From the NCBI RefSeq assembly GCF_036099295.1, contig NZ_CP107976.1, forward strand, positions 5,146,001 to 5,210,000: a DNA stretch of 64,000 nucleotides, given 5' to 3'. Shown in pieces: positions 1-9,089 of the stretch. Origin of the DNA: Streptomyces sp. NBC_00358. GTDB taxonomy: Bacteria; Actinomycetota; Actinomycetes; Streptomycetales; Streptomycetaceae. The position numbers and the translations under genes are program-made. The first letter of the stretch is position 1. Each line of letters begins with the position of its first letter. Under the pieces are notes generated by a model. The model saw nothing but the letters and a program-made list of their open reading frames with translations. It did not search any database and was not told where the DNA came from.

Positions 1-1666
1 TACCGGGGGTGCCATGCTTCTTCTGCGGGGCTCCCGCCAGCCACTTCAGCATGCCGCTCGGCTCCGGCTTCTTCTTCCTTCCGCCGCTGCTTCCGTGCCC
101 CGACGAACTGGCCTGCACCGGGGCCGGCGCCTCCGACGGCGGACTGGGGTGCCTGTTGGTACGCGTCAGCCGAGCACCGTCCGCCGAGGAGGCCGATTCC
201 GTGCTCGGTGTGCGGTCCCGTGCGTCGTACGAGGGGTTGTACGACTGGGCGTTCCCGACCGGCGACGACGGATAGGCGAACGGGCTCCCCTGTTCGGGCG
301 ACTCGGTCCGCTGGCCGGGGAAGCCCTGCCCCGTGGTCGTCGGCTGGAGGGAGTAGGTGTACGGCTTCTCGTACTGGCCGCCTTGCGGAAAGTAGCTGCC
401 CCCGGATCCGGGAGGGGCCGACGTCGGAGAGTAGTCCGCGGTGCCGGAGGGCCCGAGACCTATGCTGGACATGCCCTGCGTGAGCTGGGTGCCGTAGTCC
501 TGCGTGCCCGGCCACTGCGTGGTGCTCGCCCGGCGCTGCTGTTCCGCCTTGAAGGCCGTGAGCTTCTCGTCCAGTGAATGGGATGCCGCCGCCTGGGCCC
601 GCAGTTCGCCGAGCACCGCCTGCTTGGTCGCCTCCCTGTCCGCCCCTTGCAGCGACGCGTTGGTGTCCACCCTGGTCAGCTGACGGCTCAGCACCTGGGA
701 GAGCTCGTGCGGGCTTTCCGCGCCCGATGCCCTGCCCGTGGCAGGGTCCGAGAGGACGATCACCGCGTTGGGGTCGTCGAACGCCTCGTGGAAGTTCTTC
801 AGCGAGTACTTGCTCGAAGCACTGTCCTGGGAACTCGACGAACTGGACGAGGACTTGCTGGCGTTCCGCGCCTTCTCCTGGTTGCGCCAGCGTCCCTGCT
901 TGTCCGCGAACTGCGGATCGCCGGGGGCGGGAATCTGGTCGAAGGAGTTCTGCGAGTGGATGTTGAACGTCGCCTTCGTCTCCAGCGACCACGTGGACGA
1001 GTCCTGCGAATCGCCCCTGATGCCCATCACCTTGACGTGCATGTTGGAGACCTCGCCGGCCTCGATCCGCTTCTTCAGGTGGGGCCACTCGTGCGCGGTC
1101 AGCACGCTGTTGGCCACGATGCCTTCGAGTACCACCGCCTCGACCGGGCCCCGCGCGCCGTCGACGTAGTGGCTGGACATGTACTTCCAGAGGTCGGCCT
1201 GTACCGGAGCGTCCGACCAGTTCTCGAACCCGCAGTTCTTTCCGTTGAAGATCCTTCCGGGGGGCGACGTCTCCAGAATGAGACCACCGGCTTTCGCGGC
1301 CTGCTTCGCCGGGTAGAACGGTTCCGTCTTGCTCCACAGGTACTTCTTGCTGAAGGTCTCCTGCGCCTTCGCGTCCCGCAGCGTGGCGAAGTTATCTTTC
1401 CTTCTGTTCTCTCGCCACCAACTGGCCGGGACATGCAGTGCGTTGATCCGGTCGAACTCGTTGATCAGGTTGTTCGCCGCATCGCCCGACCACTGATCAT
1501 TGGGCTTGTGCCCTTGGTTGAGCCATGTCCCGTTGTTGTAGAGCTGGTCCATGTAGCCGTCGAAGGCCGCCATGAATTTCGCGTCCTTGTGCAGGTTGTA
1601 CTTCCTCAATTCCTTTCTCATGTCCGCATCGTCGGACCTGAATTTCTCCTCGTTGAAACCCGCCAT
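1..1666 (-). CDS. Large hypothetical protein, low-complexity C-terminal half (C-terminus beyond window)
   Basis: I do not recognise this protein. The frame opens at an ATG (1664-1666) behind a good AGGAGG ribosome site and stays open to the window edge, giving at least 555 residues. The first ~260 residues look globular and charged (start MAGFNEEKFRSDDADMRKE), with many Trp and Asn residues and a block reading GPVEAVVLEGIVANSVL then TAHEWPHLKKRIEAGEV. The rest is disordered: a serine run near residue 280, then long Ser/Pro/Gly/Gln stretches and a basic GGRKKKPEP patch. It stands divergently next to a DUF4913 gene and close to a type IV secretion-like cluster. Codons such as AAA, AAT and GAT are more frequent than in its neighbours, which may indicate transfer. 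A secreted effector or toxin is possible but unproven. Confidence 0.72.
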   Translation of the reverse strand, partial: MAGFNEEKFRSDDADMRKELRKYNLHKDAKFMAAFDGYMDQLYNNGTWLNQGHKPNDQWSGDAANNLINEFDRINALHVPASWWRENRRKDNFATLRDAKAQETFSKKYLWSKTEPFYPAKQAAKAGGLILETSPPGRIFNGKNCGFENWSDAPVQADLWKYMSSHYVDGARGPVEAVVLEGIVANSVLTAHEWPHLKKRIEAGEVSNMHVKVMGIRGDSQDSSTWSLETKATFNIHSQNSFDQIPAPGDPQFADKQGRWRNQEKARNASKSSSSSSSSQDSASSKYSLKNFHEAFDDPNAVIVLSDPATGRASGAESPHELSQVLSRQLTRVDTNASLQGADREATKQAVLGELRAQAAASHSLDEKLTAFKAEQQRRASTTQWPGTQDYGTQLTQGMSSIGLGPSGTADYSPTSAPPGSGGSYFPQGGQYEKPYTYSLQPTTTGQGFPGQRTESPEQGSPFAYPSSPVGNAQSYNPSYDARDRTPSTESASSADGARLTRTNRHPSPPSEAPAPVQASSSGHGSSGGRKKKPEPSGMLKWLAGAPQKKHGTPG

Positions 1667-1974
1667 CGTGAGGTCCTCCTCGCCGGAGTGGCGAGTGAGG
1701 TGCCACTCGCCCGCGCCGTGGAACTGCCGTGCCGGATGATCTTTTTTCGCGATTCCGTTTTGCGATTCCGTTCACGGCCGTTTCGGCGGCCGCGACAGAT
1801 GCAACGGAAGGCACGTCCGAGCGGTTCAACCCGGTGACCGCACCGGCGATCCACCGGATCCGTGAACCCCGTACCGCACGCGTGCGTTGTGGTGACCGGA
1901 CGGGACCCGGACCTCGTACGGGTTCCTCGACCACTGTCCGACGCGGCTCTCACCGCGCATCAGGAAGGAGCGCC
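1667..1974. other. Divergent intergenic region with small repeats
   Basis: This 308-bp gap separates the minus-strand hypothetical from the DUF4913 gene. It holds an 8-bp inverted repeat (GGCGAGTG at 1690-1697, CACTCGCC at 1704-1711) in the leader of the minus gene, a T-run at 1742-1747, and a direct repeat GCGATTCCGTT at 1749-1759 and 1762-1772. Promoters for both genes must lie here, but I cannot place -10/-35 boxes with confidence. Confidence 0.4.
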
Positions 1975-2505
1975 ATGACGGTCCAGACGCCTGACGCCGA
2001 GCAGGCGACCGCAGCGCCCCCGGAACCCTCCCGGGCAGCGACCCCGGAACCTTCCCCGGAATCCGACGCACAGGCCCCGCAGGGGAGTCCGCCACAGCCC
2101 CCCGCGCCGAAGTTCATCCTCTACCTGGAGGCGCCGGAGTACGGCCGGACGTTGCGGCAGCTGACCCTGTGGGTGCACCACGTGCTGCTGCCGGTCTACG
2201 GCCGGGAGGTCACCTCCATGTCCCTGTGGTGCTCGCGCTGGTGGGAGCACCCGGAGGCGGTGGCCCAGCTGCACGGGCTGTGGCTCGCCTGGGGGGAACT
2301 GAGCGACACCGGCTCCGAGTCCGGCATGACCGGGCCGGCCGCCTGGCACCGGGACTTCCTGGGCCCGATCATGCAGAACCTGCGGGATCCGTCGGGTGTG
2401 TTCGCCGGCTGCAAGCCCGGTTCGCACCGCCCGAAGGAGGTGCCCGCCGTCGACGCCGTAGACCCGTTCGGGCCGCCGCCCGGACCGCGGCCCGCCCGGG
2501 GCTGA
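1975..2505 (+). CDS. DUF4913 family protein
   Basis: A 176-residue protein starting at the ATG at 1975 behind GGAAGGAG. Residues ~1-45 are Pro/Glu/Ala-rich and probably disordered. The DUF4913 core follows, beginning KFILYLEAPEYGRTLRQLT and including LWVHHVLLPVYGREVTS, WWEHPEAVAQLHGLWLAW and AAWHRDFLGPIM. The family is common in actinobacteria near conjugation-type genes; no biochemical role is established to my knowledge. A clear paralogue lies at 25891-26385, sharing LPVYGREVTS, WW.HPEAVAQ and W..LT/LS motifs. The gene is divergent from the large hypothetical protein on its left and ends before a strong bidirectional terminator. Confidence 0.9.
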   Translation: MTVQTPDAEQATAAPPEPSRAATPEPSPESDAQAPQGSPPQPPAPKFILYLEAPEYGRTLRQLTLWVHHVLLPVYGREVTSMSLWCSRWWEHPEAVAQLHGLWLAWGELSDTGSESGMTGPAAWHRDFLGPIMQNLRDPSGVFAGCKPGSHRPKEVPAVDAVDPFGPPPGPRPARG

Positions 2506-2565
2506 CGGGCGCGTTCGGAACTGATGGACCCGTTCAGGGCTGCCGGGCGTGCTCCCGGCCCCGGC

Positions 2566-2604
2566 GGGACGAGGGGCGGACCACCGTGGTCCGCCCCTCG
2601 TCCC
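2566..2604. terminator. Bidirectional intrinsic terminator
   Basis: A 39-bp near-perfect palindrome: a 19-bp left arm (2566-2584) is exactly complementary to 2586-2604 with one base between. It sits between the convergent DUF4913 gene and the NlpC/P60 gene, so it can serve both. Confidence 0.85.
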
Positions 2605-2619
2605 GGTCCTCCTCGAAGG

Positions 2620-3654
2620 TCACGCGTCCGGCCGGACCACCCCCAGGATCTCCATCGACGCGGCCGGGGAGACGTACACCCAGCGGCCGGGCCGGGGAGC
2701 CTGGATGATCTTGCCGTCGCCGATGTAGAGGGCGACATGGCTGGCGTCGGCGAAGTAGATGATGAGGTCGCCGGGGCGCATGTCCTCGATGGGCACGTGC
2801 TTGAGCTGTCGCCACTGCTCCTCCGAGGTACGGGGGATGGGGTGGCCCGCGGCCAGCCAGGCCTGCGAGGTGAGGCCGGAGCAGTCGAAGGAGTCGGGGC
2901 CCTCGGCTCCCCACACGTACGGCTTGCCGAGCTGGCGGGTGGCGAAGGCGATGGCCTTCTTCCCGGCCGGGGTCGCGTCGGTGCCGACCTTCGCGAGGAT
3001 GCCCGTGCCCACCCACTTCGCCTGGGCCGCGGCGGCCTCCTTCTTCTCCAGCGCGGCGAGCCGCTCGACCTCCTTCTTCTCCAGCCGCGACTCCAGCTTC
3101 TTCGCCTCGTCGATGCGCTGCTCGATCGCCTGGCGCTCGGTGTCCATGGCGCGGCGGCTCGCCCGCAGATCCCTCAGTTCGTCCGCGGCCTCGTCGGTGC
3201 GGGTCCCCAGGTCCTTACGGGTGGCGCTCAGGGCGGTCAGCACCCCTTGGGTGGCTTGCTGCGCCTGCCGGGCCAAGGAGGCGTTGTCCAGGGCGCGTTC
3301 GGGGTTGTCGGAGAGGGCGAACTGCATCTCGGCGGGCAGGCTGTCGCCCCGGTACTGGGCGCGGGCCGCCGCCCCCGCCAGTGAGGTGAGGCGGCCCAGT
3401 CTCGACTCGGCCTCCTCGATCCGGCCCTGGAGCGTGTGGACGCGTTTCTCCTGCTCGCCCACCTTCTCGTCGGCGGCGTCGTACTTGTTGGTGGCGACCT
3501 CCGCGTCGTGGTAGAGGCGCTTGAGTTCGGCGTGTACCTCGGTGAGGGTGCTGGGCTCGGCCCGGGCCGGCTGCGGGGCCGTCGCCGTCAGGGCGAGGGC
3601 CAGGGTGACGGTCGCCGCCGTCCGGTGGCCGTGTGCGCGCAGAGTCCGTCTCAT
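2620..3654 (-). CDS. Secreted NlpC/P60 peptidoglycan endopeptidase with coiled-coil
   Basis: A 344-residue exported cell-wall hydrolase. The chosen ATG (3654) follows AGGAGC and gives a twin-Arg/hydrophobic signal peptide ending near ALALTATAPQPARA. Residues ~35-220 are a long charged coiled coil (many EKR, LEKKEVERLAALEKKE), the usual regulatory arm of actinobacterial NlpC/P60 enzymes. The C-terminal catalytic domain carries the nucleophile in DSFDCSGL (Cys258) and the His in ASHVALYIG (His306). Family knowledge predicts cleavage of the D-Glu to diaminopimelate bond. It is convergent with DUF4913 and close to the secretion-like cluster, so it may help a machine cross the wall, although Streptomyces has many such paralogues. 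Confidence 0.9.
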   Translation of the reverse strand: MRRTLRAHGHRTAATVTLALALTATAPQPARAEPSTLTEVHAELKRLYHDAEVATNKYDAADEKVGEQEKRVHTLQGRIEEAESRLGRLTSLAGAAARAQYRGDSLPAEMQFALSDNPERALDNASLARQAQQATQGVLTALSATRKDLGTRTDEAADELRDLRASRRAMDTERQAIEQRIDEAKKLESRLEKKEVERLAALEKKEAAAAQAKWVGTGILAKVGTDATPAGKKAIAFATRQLGKPYVWGAEGPDSFDCSGLTSQAWLAAGHPIPRTSEEQWRQLKHVPIEDMRPGDLIIYFADASHVALYIGDGKIIQAPRPGRWVYVSPAASMEILGVVRPDA

Positions 3655-3816
3655 CTGTGCCGAAGCTCCTTTCGTAGACGTCGCATGAGGTGTGCGGGGC
3701 GGGGTCGTCACCACAACGGGGCGGTGGCGTCCGGTGGTTCAAAGCGGGGGTATGAACCGGCCGGACGCGCGACCCGTTGTGCGTCCCAGGTGCGGTTCGT
3801 GGACGAAGGGATCGGT

Positions 3817-4209
3817 ATGGGCGCGGAGTTGGTGCTGCTGGCGCTGTGCACGGGGTCCGGCCTCGGCTTTCTGACGCTGGCGACACGGTCGGCGCTGGGG
3901 GCCGTACGGCTGTGGGTGCGCGGGCTGCGCGTGATGGGACAGGTGACGCCCCGCATGACCGCGGACCGGCGGTGGGGCGGACTCGTGGTGTTCTCCGACC
4001 ACCTGGGGCGGGGGCTGGTCTTCGACCCGGGCTGGCGGGGGCCGCTGTGCGGGCTGCCGCCGGTCGGCGGCAGCGTGCCCGTGGTCTACGCGCAGAACCG
4101 GCCCGCCACGGCCAGGTTGTGGACGCTGCGGTATCTGCTGGCGCCGTCGTTCGGATGGTTCCTGTCGTCGACCCTGGCGTTCGGCACCGGCGTCGTGGTC
4201 TCGTCGTGA
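3817..4209 (+). CDS. DUF3592-like small membrane protein
   Basis: A 130-residue protein from the ATG at 3817, preceded by GAAGGGA. An N-terminal hydrophobic helix (ELVLLALCTGSGLGFL) and a C-terminal one (APSFGWFLSSTLAFGTG) flank a beta-rich segment ending PVGGSVPVVYAQNRPATAR, which resembles the V.YDP.NP.AR motif of DUF3592 proteins. Family function is unknown. Its stop codon overlaps the GTG start of the following DUF418 gene, so the two are probably translated together. The DUF3592 assignment is from motif memory and moderately sure. Confidence 0.72.
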   Translation: MGAELVLLALCTGSGLGFLTLATRSALGAVRLWVRGLRVMGQVTPRMTADRRWGGLVVFSDHLGRGLVFDPGWRGPLCGLPPVGGSVPVVYAQNRPATARLWTLRYLLAPSFGWFLSSTLAFGTGVVVSS

Positions 4210-5474
4210 GCCTGATCCGGGGCGGGGCCATGGAACGGCGGAGCGGGTCCCTGGTGCGCCGGGGCGGGAGCGGACCGGGCGGCCTCGGGCGGGTGCACGA
4301 GATCGACGCGCTGCGCGGGTTCGCCCTGTTCGGCATCCTGCTCGTCAACGCCCAGTTGATGGCGGGCCCTTACACGGCGTTCGGCGGCGGTCCCGGCGCC
4401 TCGGACATCGACCGGGCGGCCGCGTGGGCGGTGACCGCGACCACCACCGTCTACCAGCTCTTCTCCTTCCTGTTCGGCTACAGCTTCGTCCTCCAGAGGC
4501 GGGCCGCCCGAGGGGCCGGGCCGGTGTTCGCGGTGCGGCATCTGCGGCGTACGGCCGGGCTGTTCGGGCTCGGTCTCGTCCACGCCGTGCTGCTCTATCC
4601 CGGCGACATCCTCATGACGTACGCCGCTCTGGCCCTGGTCCTGTACGGCCTGCGCGACCTCGGTCCCCGGGCCGCCCTGCGGGTCGCGGTCTGCCTGGTG
4701 GTGGGACTGGCCCTCGTGCTGCTCGGCTACGGGCTGGCGACCGTCGCCCTCACCGAACCCGTCACCCCGGCCGGGTACGCCCCCGAGGCCGCGCACATCG
4801 TGGCCGCCTACCGGGGCGGTTTCCCGTCGGTGGTCGGGGCGCATCTGCGTGAGCTGCCGACCGCGCTCGGCGCGAACCTGATGTACGCCCCCGACATGCT
4901 GGCCGCCTTCCTGGCGGGACTCGCGGCCGCGAAGGCGGGACTGGTCGAGCGGCGCGGGCGGGACCGGGTGTGGCTGCGCCGGACGGTCCTGCGCTGGCTG
5001 CCGGTCGGCCTGGCCGGCGGCGTGGTCACCGCGTGCTGTGCGAACGGGCCCCTGGACAGCCGGTGGTTCCTGGTCGGGCACGCGGTGTCGCTGCTGACCG
5101 CGCCCGCCCTCACGGTGTCGTACGCGTGCGGAGTGCTCCTGCTGACCGGCGCCGTGCGCCCGGCGGCCGACGCGCTCGCCGCCTCCGGGCGCCTGGCACT
5201 CAGTCACTACCTCACCCAGTCGCTGGTCCTCGCCTGGGTGTTCACCGGGTACGGTCTCGGGCTCTACGACCGGGTCGGCACGGCCGTCGTCGTCGCGGGC
5301 TGCGTGCTGCTGTACGGCCTCCAACTGGCCCTCGGTACGCGGCTGATGGGCCGGATCCGGTACGGGCCCGCCGAACTGCTGCTGCGCACGGTCACGCTGG
5401 CCGGGCGTCCCCTCCCGGGGACGTCTTCTCCAGCGCCACGCCCGGCAGGAGCCGGCCCGCCGCCCGTTCGGTGA
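4206..5474 (+). CDS. DUF418 family polytopic membrane protein
   Basis: A 422-residue membrane protein. The opening motif EIDALRGFALFGILLVN is the hallmark of the DUF418/acyltransferase-3-like families, followed by about ten hydrophobic segments and a C-terminal DUF418 block (LALSHYLTQSLVLAWVF, YGPAELLLR). GTG 4206 overlaps the stop of the upstream gene (GTGA), suggesting coupling. An ATG at 4230 with GGGGCGGGG before it gives 414 residues instead. No substrate is known. The last ~20 residues (GTSSPAPRPAGAGPP) look like read-through and lie antisense to the 3' end of the coupling-ATPase gene, an 83-bp convergent overlap. Confidence 0.85.
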   Translation: MSLIRGGAMERRSGSLVRRGGSGPGGLGRVHEIDALRGFALFGILLVNAQLMAGPYTAFGGGPGASDIDRAAAWAVTATTTVYQLFSFLFGYSFVLQRRAARGAGPVFAVRHLRRTAGLFGLGLVHAVLLYPGDILMTYAALALVLYGLRDLGPRAALRVAVCLVVGLALVLLGYGLATVALTEPVTPAGYAPEAAHIVAAYRGGFPSVVGAHLRELPTALGANLMYAPDMLAAFLAGLAAAKAGLVERRGRDRVWLRRTVLRWLPVGLAGGVVTACCANGPLDSRWFLVGHAVSLLTAPALTVSYACGVLLLTGAVRPAADALAASGRLALSHYLTQSLVLAWVFTGYGLGLYDRVGTAVVVAGCVLLYGLQLALGTRLMGRIRYGPAELLLRTVTLAGRPLPGTSSPAPRPAGAGPPPVR

Positions 5475-7191
5475 TCGCCGCCGTCTCCGCCTTCGCCGCC
5501 GCCGAGATGGCACCGGCGCCGGGCTCCTTGTACCAGGGCCGCAGCCGGATCAGGGCGGGTCGCACCCCGGTGGCGAGGAGCAGCGCGGTGCCCTTGGGCA
5601 GGGCGCGGATCCGGTCGGGGGGAAGGACGGCCTCCTGGCGGTAGGAGTACGAGCGCGAAGTGCCGTCCTTGCTGCGGGAGACGCTCGGGGTGCGGACGTC
5701 GTGCTGGCCCACCAGGGTGGAGATCTTCTGGACGAAGTCGGCGTCGTCCAGGCCCGCGCCGAGCAGCTTGACGGTCGCCGCGCTCCACAGCGCGTCCATG
5801 CCGACCTCGCCCCACACCCGGGCTCCCTGGCGGTAACTCTGGAGCAGGGTCACGACGTTGATCCCCCGCGAGCCGAAGTGCGAGTAGAGATCCGGGAGAT
5901 CGGAGATGCGGCACACGTTCGCCGCCTCGTCGAGCACCGCGGTCAGCGGCGGGTCGAGGCGCCCGCCCATGCGCTCGGCGGCGACGACTCCCGCCCGCAT
6001 CGTCGCGTCGGCGAGACCCGCGATGACGCCCGCCGCCGAGCCGCCGCCGTCCTTGGACAGCAGGTAGAGCGTGTCGTGGCCGAGGACGTGCCGGTCGGGA
6101 CGGAACTCCGGGAGGTCGGGGTCAGGGGTGACCCAGGCGAGGATCTCGGGGTCGAGGAGGCAGGAGACGGTCTGCCGGGCGGTCTCGTAGATGCCGTCCC
6201 GCGTCTCGACCGCGCCCCGCACCGTGCCCTGCAACTGCTCGGCCATCGCGACGAGTCCGACCTGGCGCAGGAGGTCGATCGGGGCGCGGTCGGCGGGGTC
6301 GGCGAGCCAGGCGAGGATCTCGGTCACCGGGGCCCGGCCCCGCGCGGCGGCGAGGAAGAGCGCGGTGAGCGTGTTCTGGGCGGCCGAGATCCAGAAGTCC
6401 TTCTTCGCGGTGTCGTCGTTGACGGACGCGACGAAGTGGCCGGACATCCGGCGGGCGCCCTCGATGGTGTGGCACTCGCCGAGGAGGTTCCACCACATCG
6501 CCCGCGGGGTGTGGGCGATGCCCTGCGGGTCGAACGTCCAGACCGTGCCCGCCTTCTCGCGTTCGGCGCGGGTGACGGCGTACACGTCGGCCTTGTTGGA
6601 GGTGAGCAGGACGGCGCCCTGGGCGCGCAGCACCCTGGGTACGGCGATCCCGGTCGACTTGCCGGCCCTGGGTGCCATGAGGTCGAGTTCCACGTCCTCG
6701 TAACTGCTGCGCAGTTCAGGGCCCTTGGGCTCCAGGTCGCCGAGGAGGTTGCCGGTCTCGTCCGGGTGCACCTGGCCGCGGCCCTTGAGCCCGGGGCGCA
6801 GTTCGCGGGCGCGGGCCTCGATGCCCTTGGGGCACATGGCGGCGAGTTCACGCCGCCCGGCCAGGCCCTTGGGGCGGGCCGAACGGTCCATGAAGAGGCG
6901 TACGACGAGGGCGACGGGCAGCGCGACGAGCGTCAGCAGGCCGAGCATGCCCGCGTAGACGGCGGCGGCCGGCGCCGTGGGCCACAGCGCGCCCGGACCG
7001 TCGGAGACCAGGCGGGTGACGGTGGACAGGGCGAACGGCGGGGCGTTCCAGCCGTTTCCGGAGAGACCGGCGCCCAGGGTGCCCCCGGACCAGGCGAGGG
7101 TGAACGTCAGCAGTCCGGTGCCGGCGAGGGCGACGACGGCCCACGGCAGCAGGTCGTGCAGGTCGCCGCCACCGCCACGGGGGGCGCTCAC
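5392..7191 (-). CDS. Type IV coupling protein (TraD/TraG-like ATPase)
   Basis: A 599-residue membrane ATPase of the VirD4/TraG/TraD superfamily, which feeds substrates to a type IV secretion channel. Two N-terminal transmembrane helices (~15-36 and ~75-100) precede the motor domain. Walker A reads APRAGKST (173-180), Walker B LTAVLDEAANV, and the C-terminal SYRQGARVWG and QHDVRTPSVSRS segments fit the TraM-recognition-type domain. GTG 7191 overlaps the upstream gene's stop (GTGA), so it is the last gene of a tightly packed minus-strand operon. The Lys and Ser of Walker A are intact, so ATP hydrolysis is expected. Its 3' end overlaps the convergent DUF418 gene. Confidence 0.9.
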   Translation of the reverse strand: MSAPRGGGGDLHDLLPWAVVALAGTGLLTFTLAWSGGTLGAGLSGNGWNAPPFALSTVTRLVSDGPGALWPTAPAAAVYAGMLGLLTLVALPVALVVRLFMDRSARPKGLAGRRELAAMCPKGIEARARELRPGLKGRGQVHPDETGNLLGDLEPKGPELRSSYEDVELDLMAPRAGKSTGIAVPRVLRAQGAVLLTSNKADVYAVTRAEREKAGTVWTFDPQGIAHTPRAMWWNLLGECHTIEGARRMSGHFVASVNDDTAKKDFWISAAQNTLTALFLAAARGRAPVTEILAWLADPADRAPIDLLRQVGLVAMAEQLQGTVRGAVETRDGIYETARQTVSCLLDPEILAWVTPDPDLPEFRPDRHVLGHDTLYLLSKDGGGSAAGVIAGLADATMRAGVVAAERMGGRLDPPLTAVLDEAANVCRISDLPDLYSHFGSRGINVVTLLQSYRQGARVWGEVGMDALWSAATVKLLGAGLDDADFVQKISTLVGQHDVRTPSVSRSKDGTSRSYSYRQEAVLPPDRIRALPKGTALLLATGVRPALIRLRPWYKEPGAGAISAAAKAETAAITERAAGRLLPGVALEKTSPGGDARPA

Positions 7192-9089
7192 GCGGTCCAC
7201 CGCCCGGCCGCCGCCTCGGTTCCGGGACCGCCGGGACCGCCGAGGCCGCCGGGACCGCCGGGAGTGCCGGGGAATCCGTGGACGCCCTCCTGCGCGGCTC
7301 GCGCGACCTGCTCGGCGGCACGGGCGGCTGCCTGCTCGACGGCCTCCTCGTTGGTCGTCCAACGGGTGTTGGTGTTGTGCAGCCGGCGCTCCGCGTCGGT
7401 TATGGCGACCTTGATGGGGATGCCGGGGCGGCCGCCGACCTTGATCAGGAACCGGCCGCGGCCCGGCGGTTCCTCGTTGTCGCCGTTGACGCCCCAGCCG
7501 GGCGGCGAGGACCAGGAGGACACGAGCTCGATCTCGCGCCGGGACAGGCCGACCACCTTGCCGAGGTCCTCCATCTCGGTCTTCGGCAGCCCGGCGCACA
7601 CCACCATCCCGGCCCGTTCGACGAAGCCGCGCGCCTTGGCGCGGTCGGCGTCGGTGCCGAGCGCCTCGGCGTCCTTGAGCGTGTGGGTGATCTTCGCGTC
7701 GCCGAGGCCGAGCGAGCGGTTCAGCCGGGTCAGCGCGTCGATGCGGTCGACGATGCCGGAGGCCGCGCGCAGCGGGCGCCACAGCTCGTCGAGGACGGTG
7801 AAGAACCAGCGCCTGGGCGCGAGTCCGGCGTCCGCGAGGGCGTGCGAGGCGGCCACCGTGCCGAGTCCGTCGGACCAGGCGGCGAGCATCGCGGCGGCCG
7901 TGAGCTGGGTGTCCGCCTCGCCGATGCCGGAGATGTCGATGCACACGGCGGGCGCGTCGGGGTCGATCCGGGTGGACGTCTCGGAGGCGAAGGTGTCGCC
8001 GAGCGGGCCGTCGAGAATGCCGAGCAGGGAGCGGTGCAGCGGGTCGACGGCGTCCCGGTAGCGGGCGTCGTCACCCCGGTCGAGGGTGACCGCGCGGACG
8101 CGGGGCGGGCCCTCGGTCAGGACCCGCAGCACGTCGGGCAGCAGCACCGCACGGCCCTGGGGGGCGCGTTCACGCAGATGATGGAGCACGGCGGAGAGCA
8201 CGGACTGCTCGTGGTCGTCCATGGGCCGCCCGCGGACGATGGTGATGAGGGCGGCGACCATGTTCAGCACGCGTCCGTGGGCCTCGGCCTTCAGGACCTC
8301 GCCGGCCTCGCCGCCGATCTTCGCGGCGGCCTCTCCCATGGCGCCCGGGTCGAGGACGTTGATGCCGCCCCGGCCGCGGCCGATGGAGATCACCTGGCCG
8401 CCGAGCGCGCGGACGGTGTCGGCGTAGTCCGGCTTGAGGTCGCCGAGGACGAGGGGGACGACACCGGTCGCGGCGAGCCCGATCAGCATCCGGTTGATGA
8501 GGGTGGACTTGCCCAGGCCCGGCATACCGAGCATGAACAGCGAGGGGTTGGAGATGTAGCGGGCCCGGGTGAACCAGTTCAGCGGGTCGCCGCAGACGGT
8601 GGCGCCGGTGAACAGATGCTGCCCGAGCGGTACGCCTGTCATGGGTGAGCCGGAACCGGCGGCGAACGGCCACATGCCGCAGGCCTGCACGGTAGTGGCC
8701 CGCCACATGGTGGGCGGGTCCATGTAGCCGACGCGCCCACCGCCCACGCCGTACCAGCCGCGGTGCGGGACGAACAACTCCTTCGGCTTCGCCGAGGTCT
8801 TCTCCTTGCCGGAGTTGCCGGAGCTGCCGTTCGTGGTGGACCTGGTGGACCTGGTGGACCTGGACGGCTCGGGCGGCATGGCCCCCTTGCCCGCCGGGAC
8901 CGCGCCGGGGCCCGTACCCGTTCCACCCTCCCGGCCGCCGGAGCCGGCCGCCCCGGCCCGCTCCTTTTGCCCGGACGTCCGCGCCCAGGGCTCGGACGCG
9001 CCGGTCCCGCCCGGGGCGGGCGCCCCGAGCGCCTGCTCCTCGGCCAGCCGGTCCGCCCGTTCGGCCCGCTTCTGCTCACGCCGGCTCAC
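7188..9089 (-). CDS. VirB4/FtsK-type ATPase of the T4SS-like cluster
   Basis: A 633-residue P-loop ATPase. Residues ~1-105 are a charged, Gly/Ser/Thr-rich, probably disordered arm (STRSTRSTT near residue 79). The motor follows, with Walker A GMPGLGKST (188-196), VLGDLKPDYADTVRALGG after it, and Walker B WFFTVLDELWRP. It resembles VirB4/TraC-type ATPases that energise pilus assembly or transport. GTG 9089 overlaps the stop of the SCO6880-like gene (GTGA) and its own stop overlaps the coupling-protein start, so three genes run without gaps. A second ATPase next to a VirD4-like one is the minimum energy module of a type IV system. Confidence 0.88.
   Translation of the reverse strand: MSRREQKRAERADRLAEEQALGAPAPGGTGASEPWARTSGQKERAGAAGSGGREGGTGTGPGAVPAGKGAMPPEPSRSTRSTRSTTNGSSGNSGKEKTSAKPKELFVPHRGWYGVGGGRVGYMDPPTMWRATTVQACGMWPFAAGSGSPMTGVPLGQHLFTGATVCGDPLNWFTRARYISNPSLFMLGMPGLGKSTLINRMLIGLAATGVVPLVLGDLKPDYADTVRALGGQVISIGRGRGGINVLDPGAMGEAAAKIGGEAGEVLKAEAHGRVLNMVAALITIVRGRPMDDHEQSVLSAVLHHLRERAPQGRAVLLPDVLRVLTEGPPRVRAVTLDRGDDARYRDAVDPLHRSLLGILDGPLGDTFASETSTRIDPDAPAVCIDISGIGEADTQLTAAAMLAAWSDGLGTVAASHALADAGLAPRRWFFTVLDELWRPLRAASGIVDRIDALTRLNRSLGLGDAKITHTLKDAEALGTDADRAKARGFVERAGMVVCAGLPKTEMEDLGKVVGLSRREIELVSSWSSPPGWGVNGDNEEPPGRGRFLIKVGGRPGIPIKVAITDAERRLHNTNTRWTTNEEAVEQAAARAAEQVARAAQEGVHGFPGTPGGPGGLGGPGGPGTEAAAGRWTA

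Noticed and set aside
5701..8061. Plus-strand frame of 786 codons opposite the coupling ATPase
   Set aside because: Antisense of P-loop ATPase genes; no domain or ribosome site.
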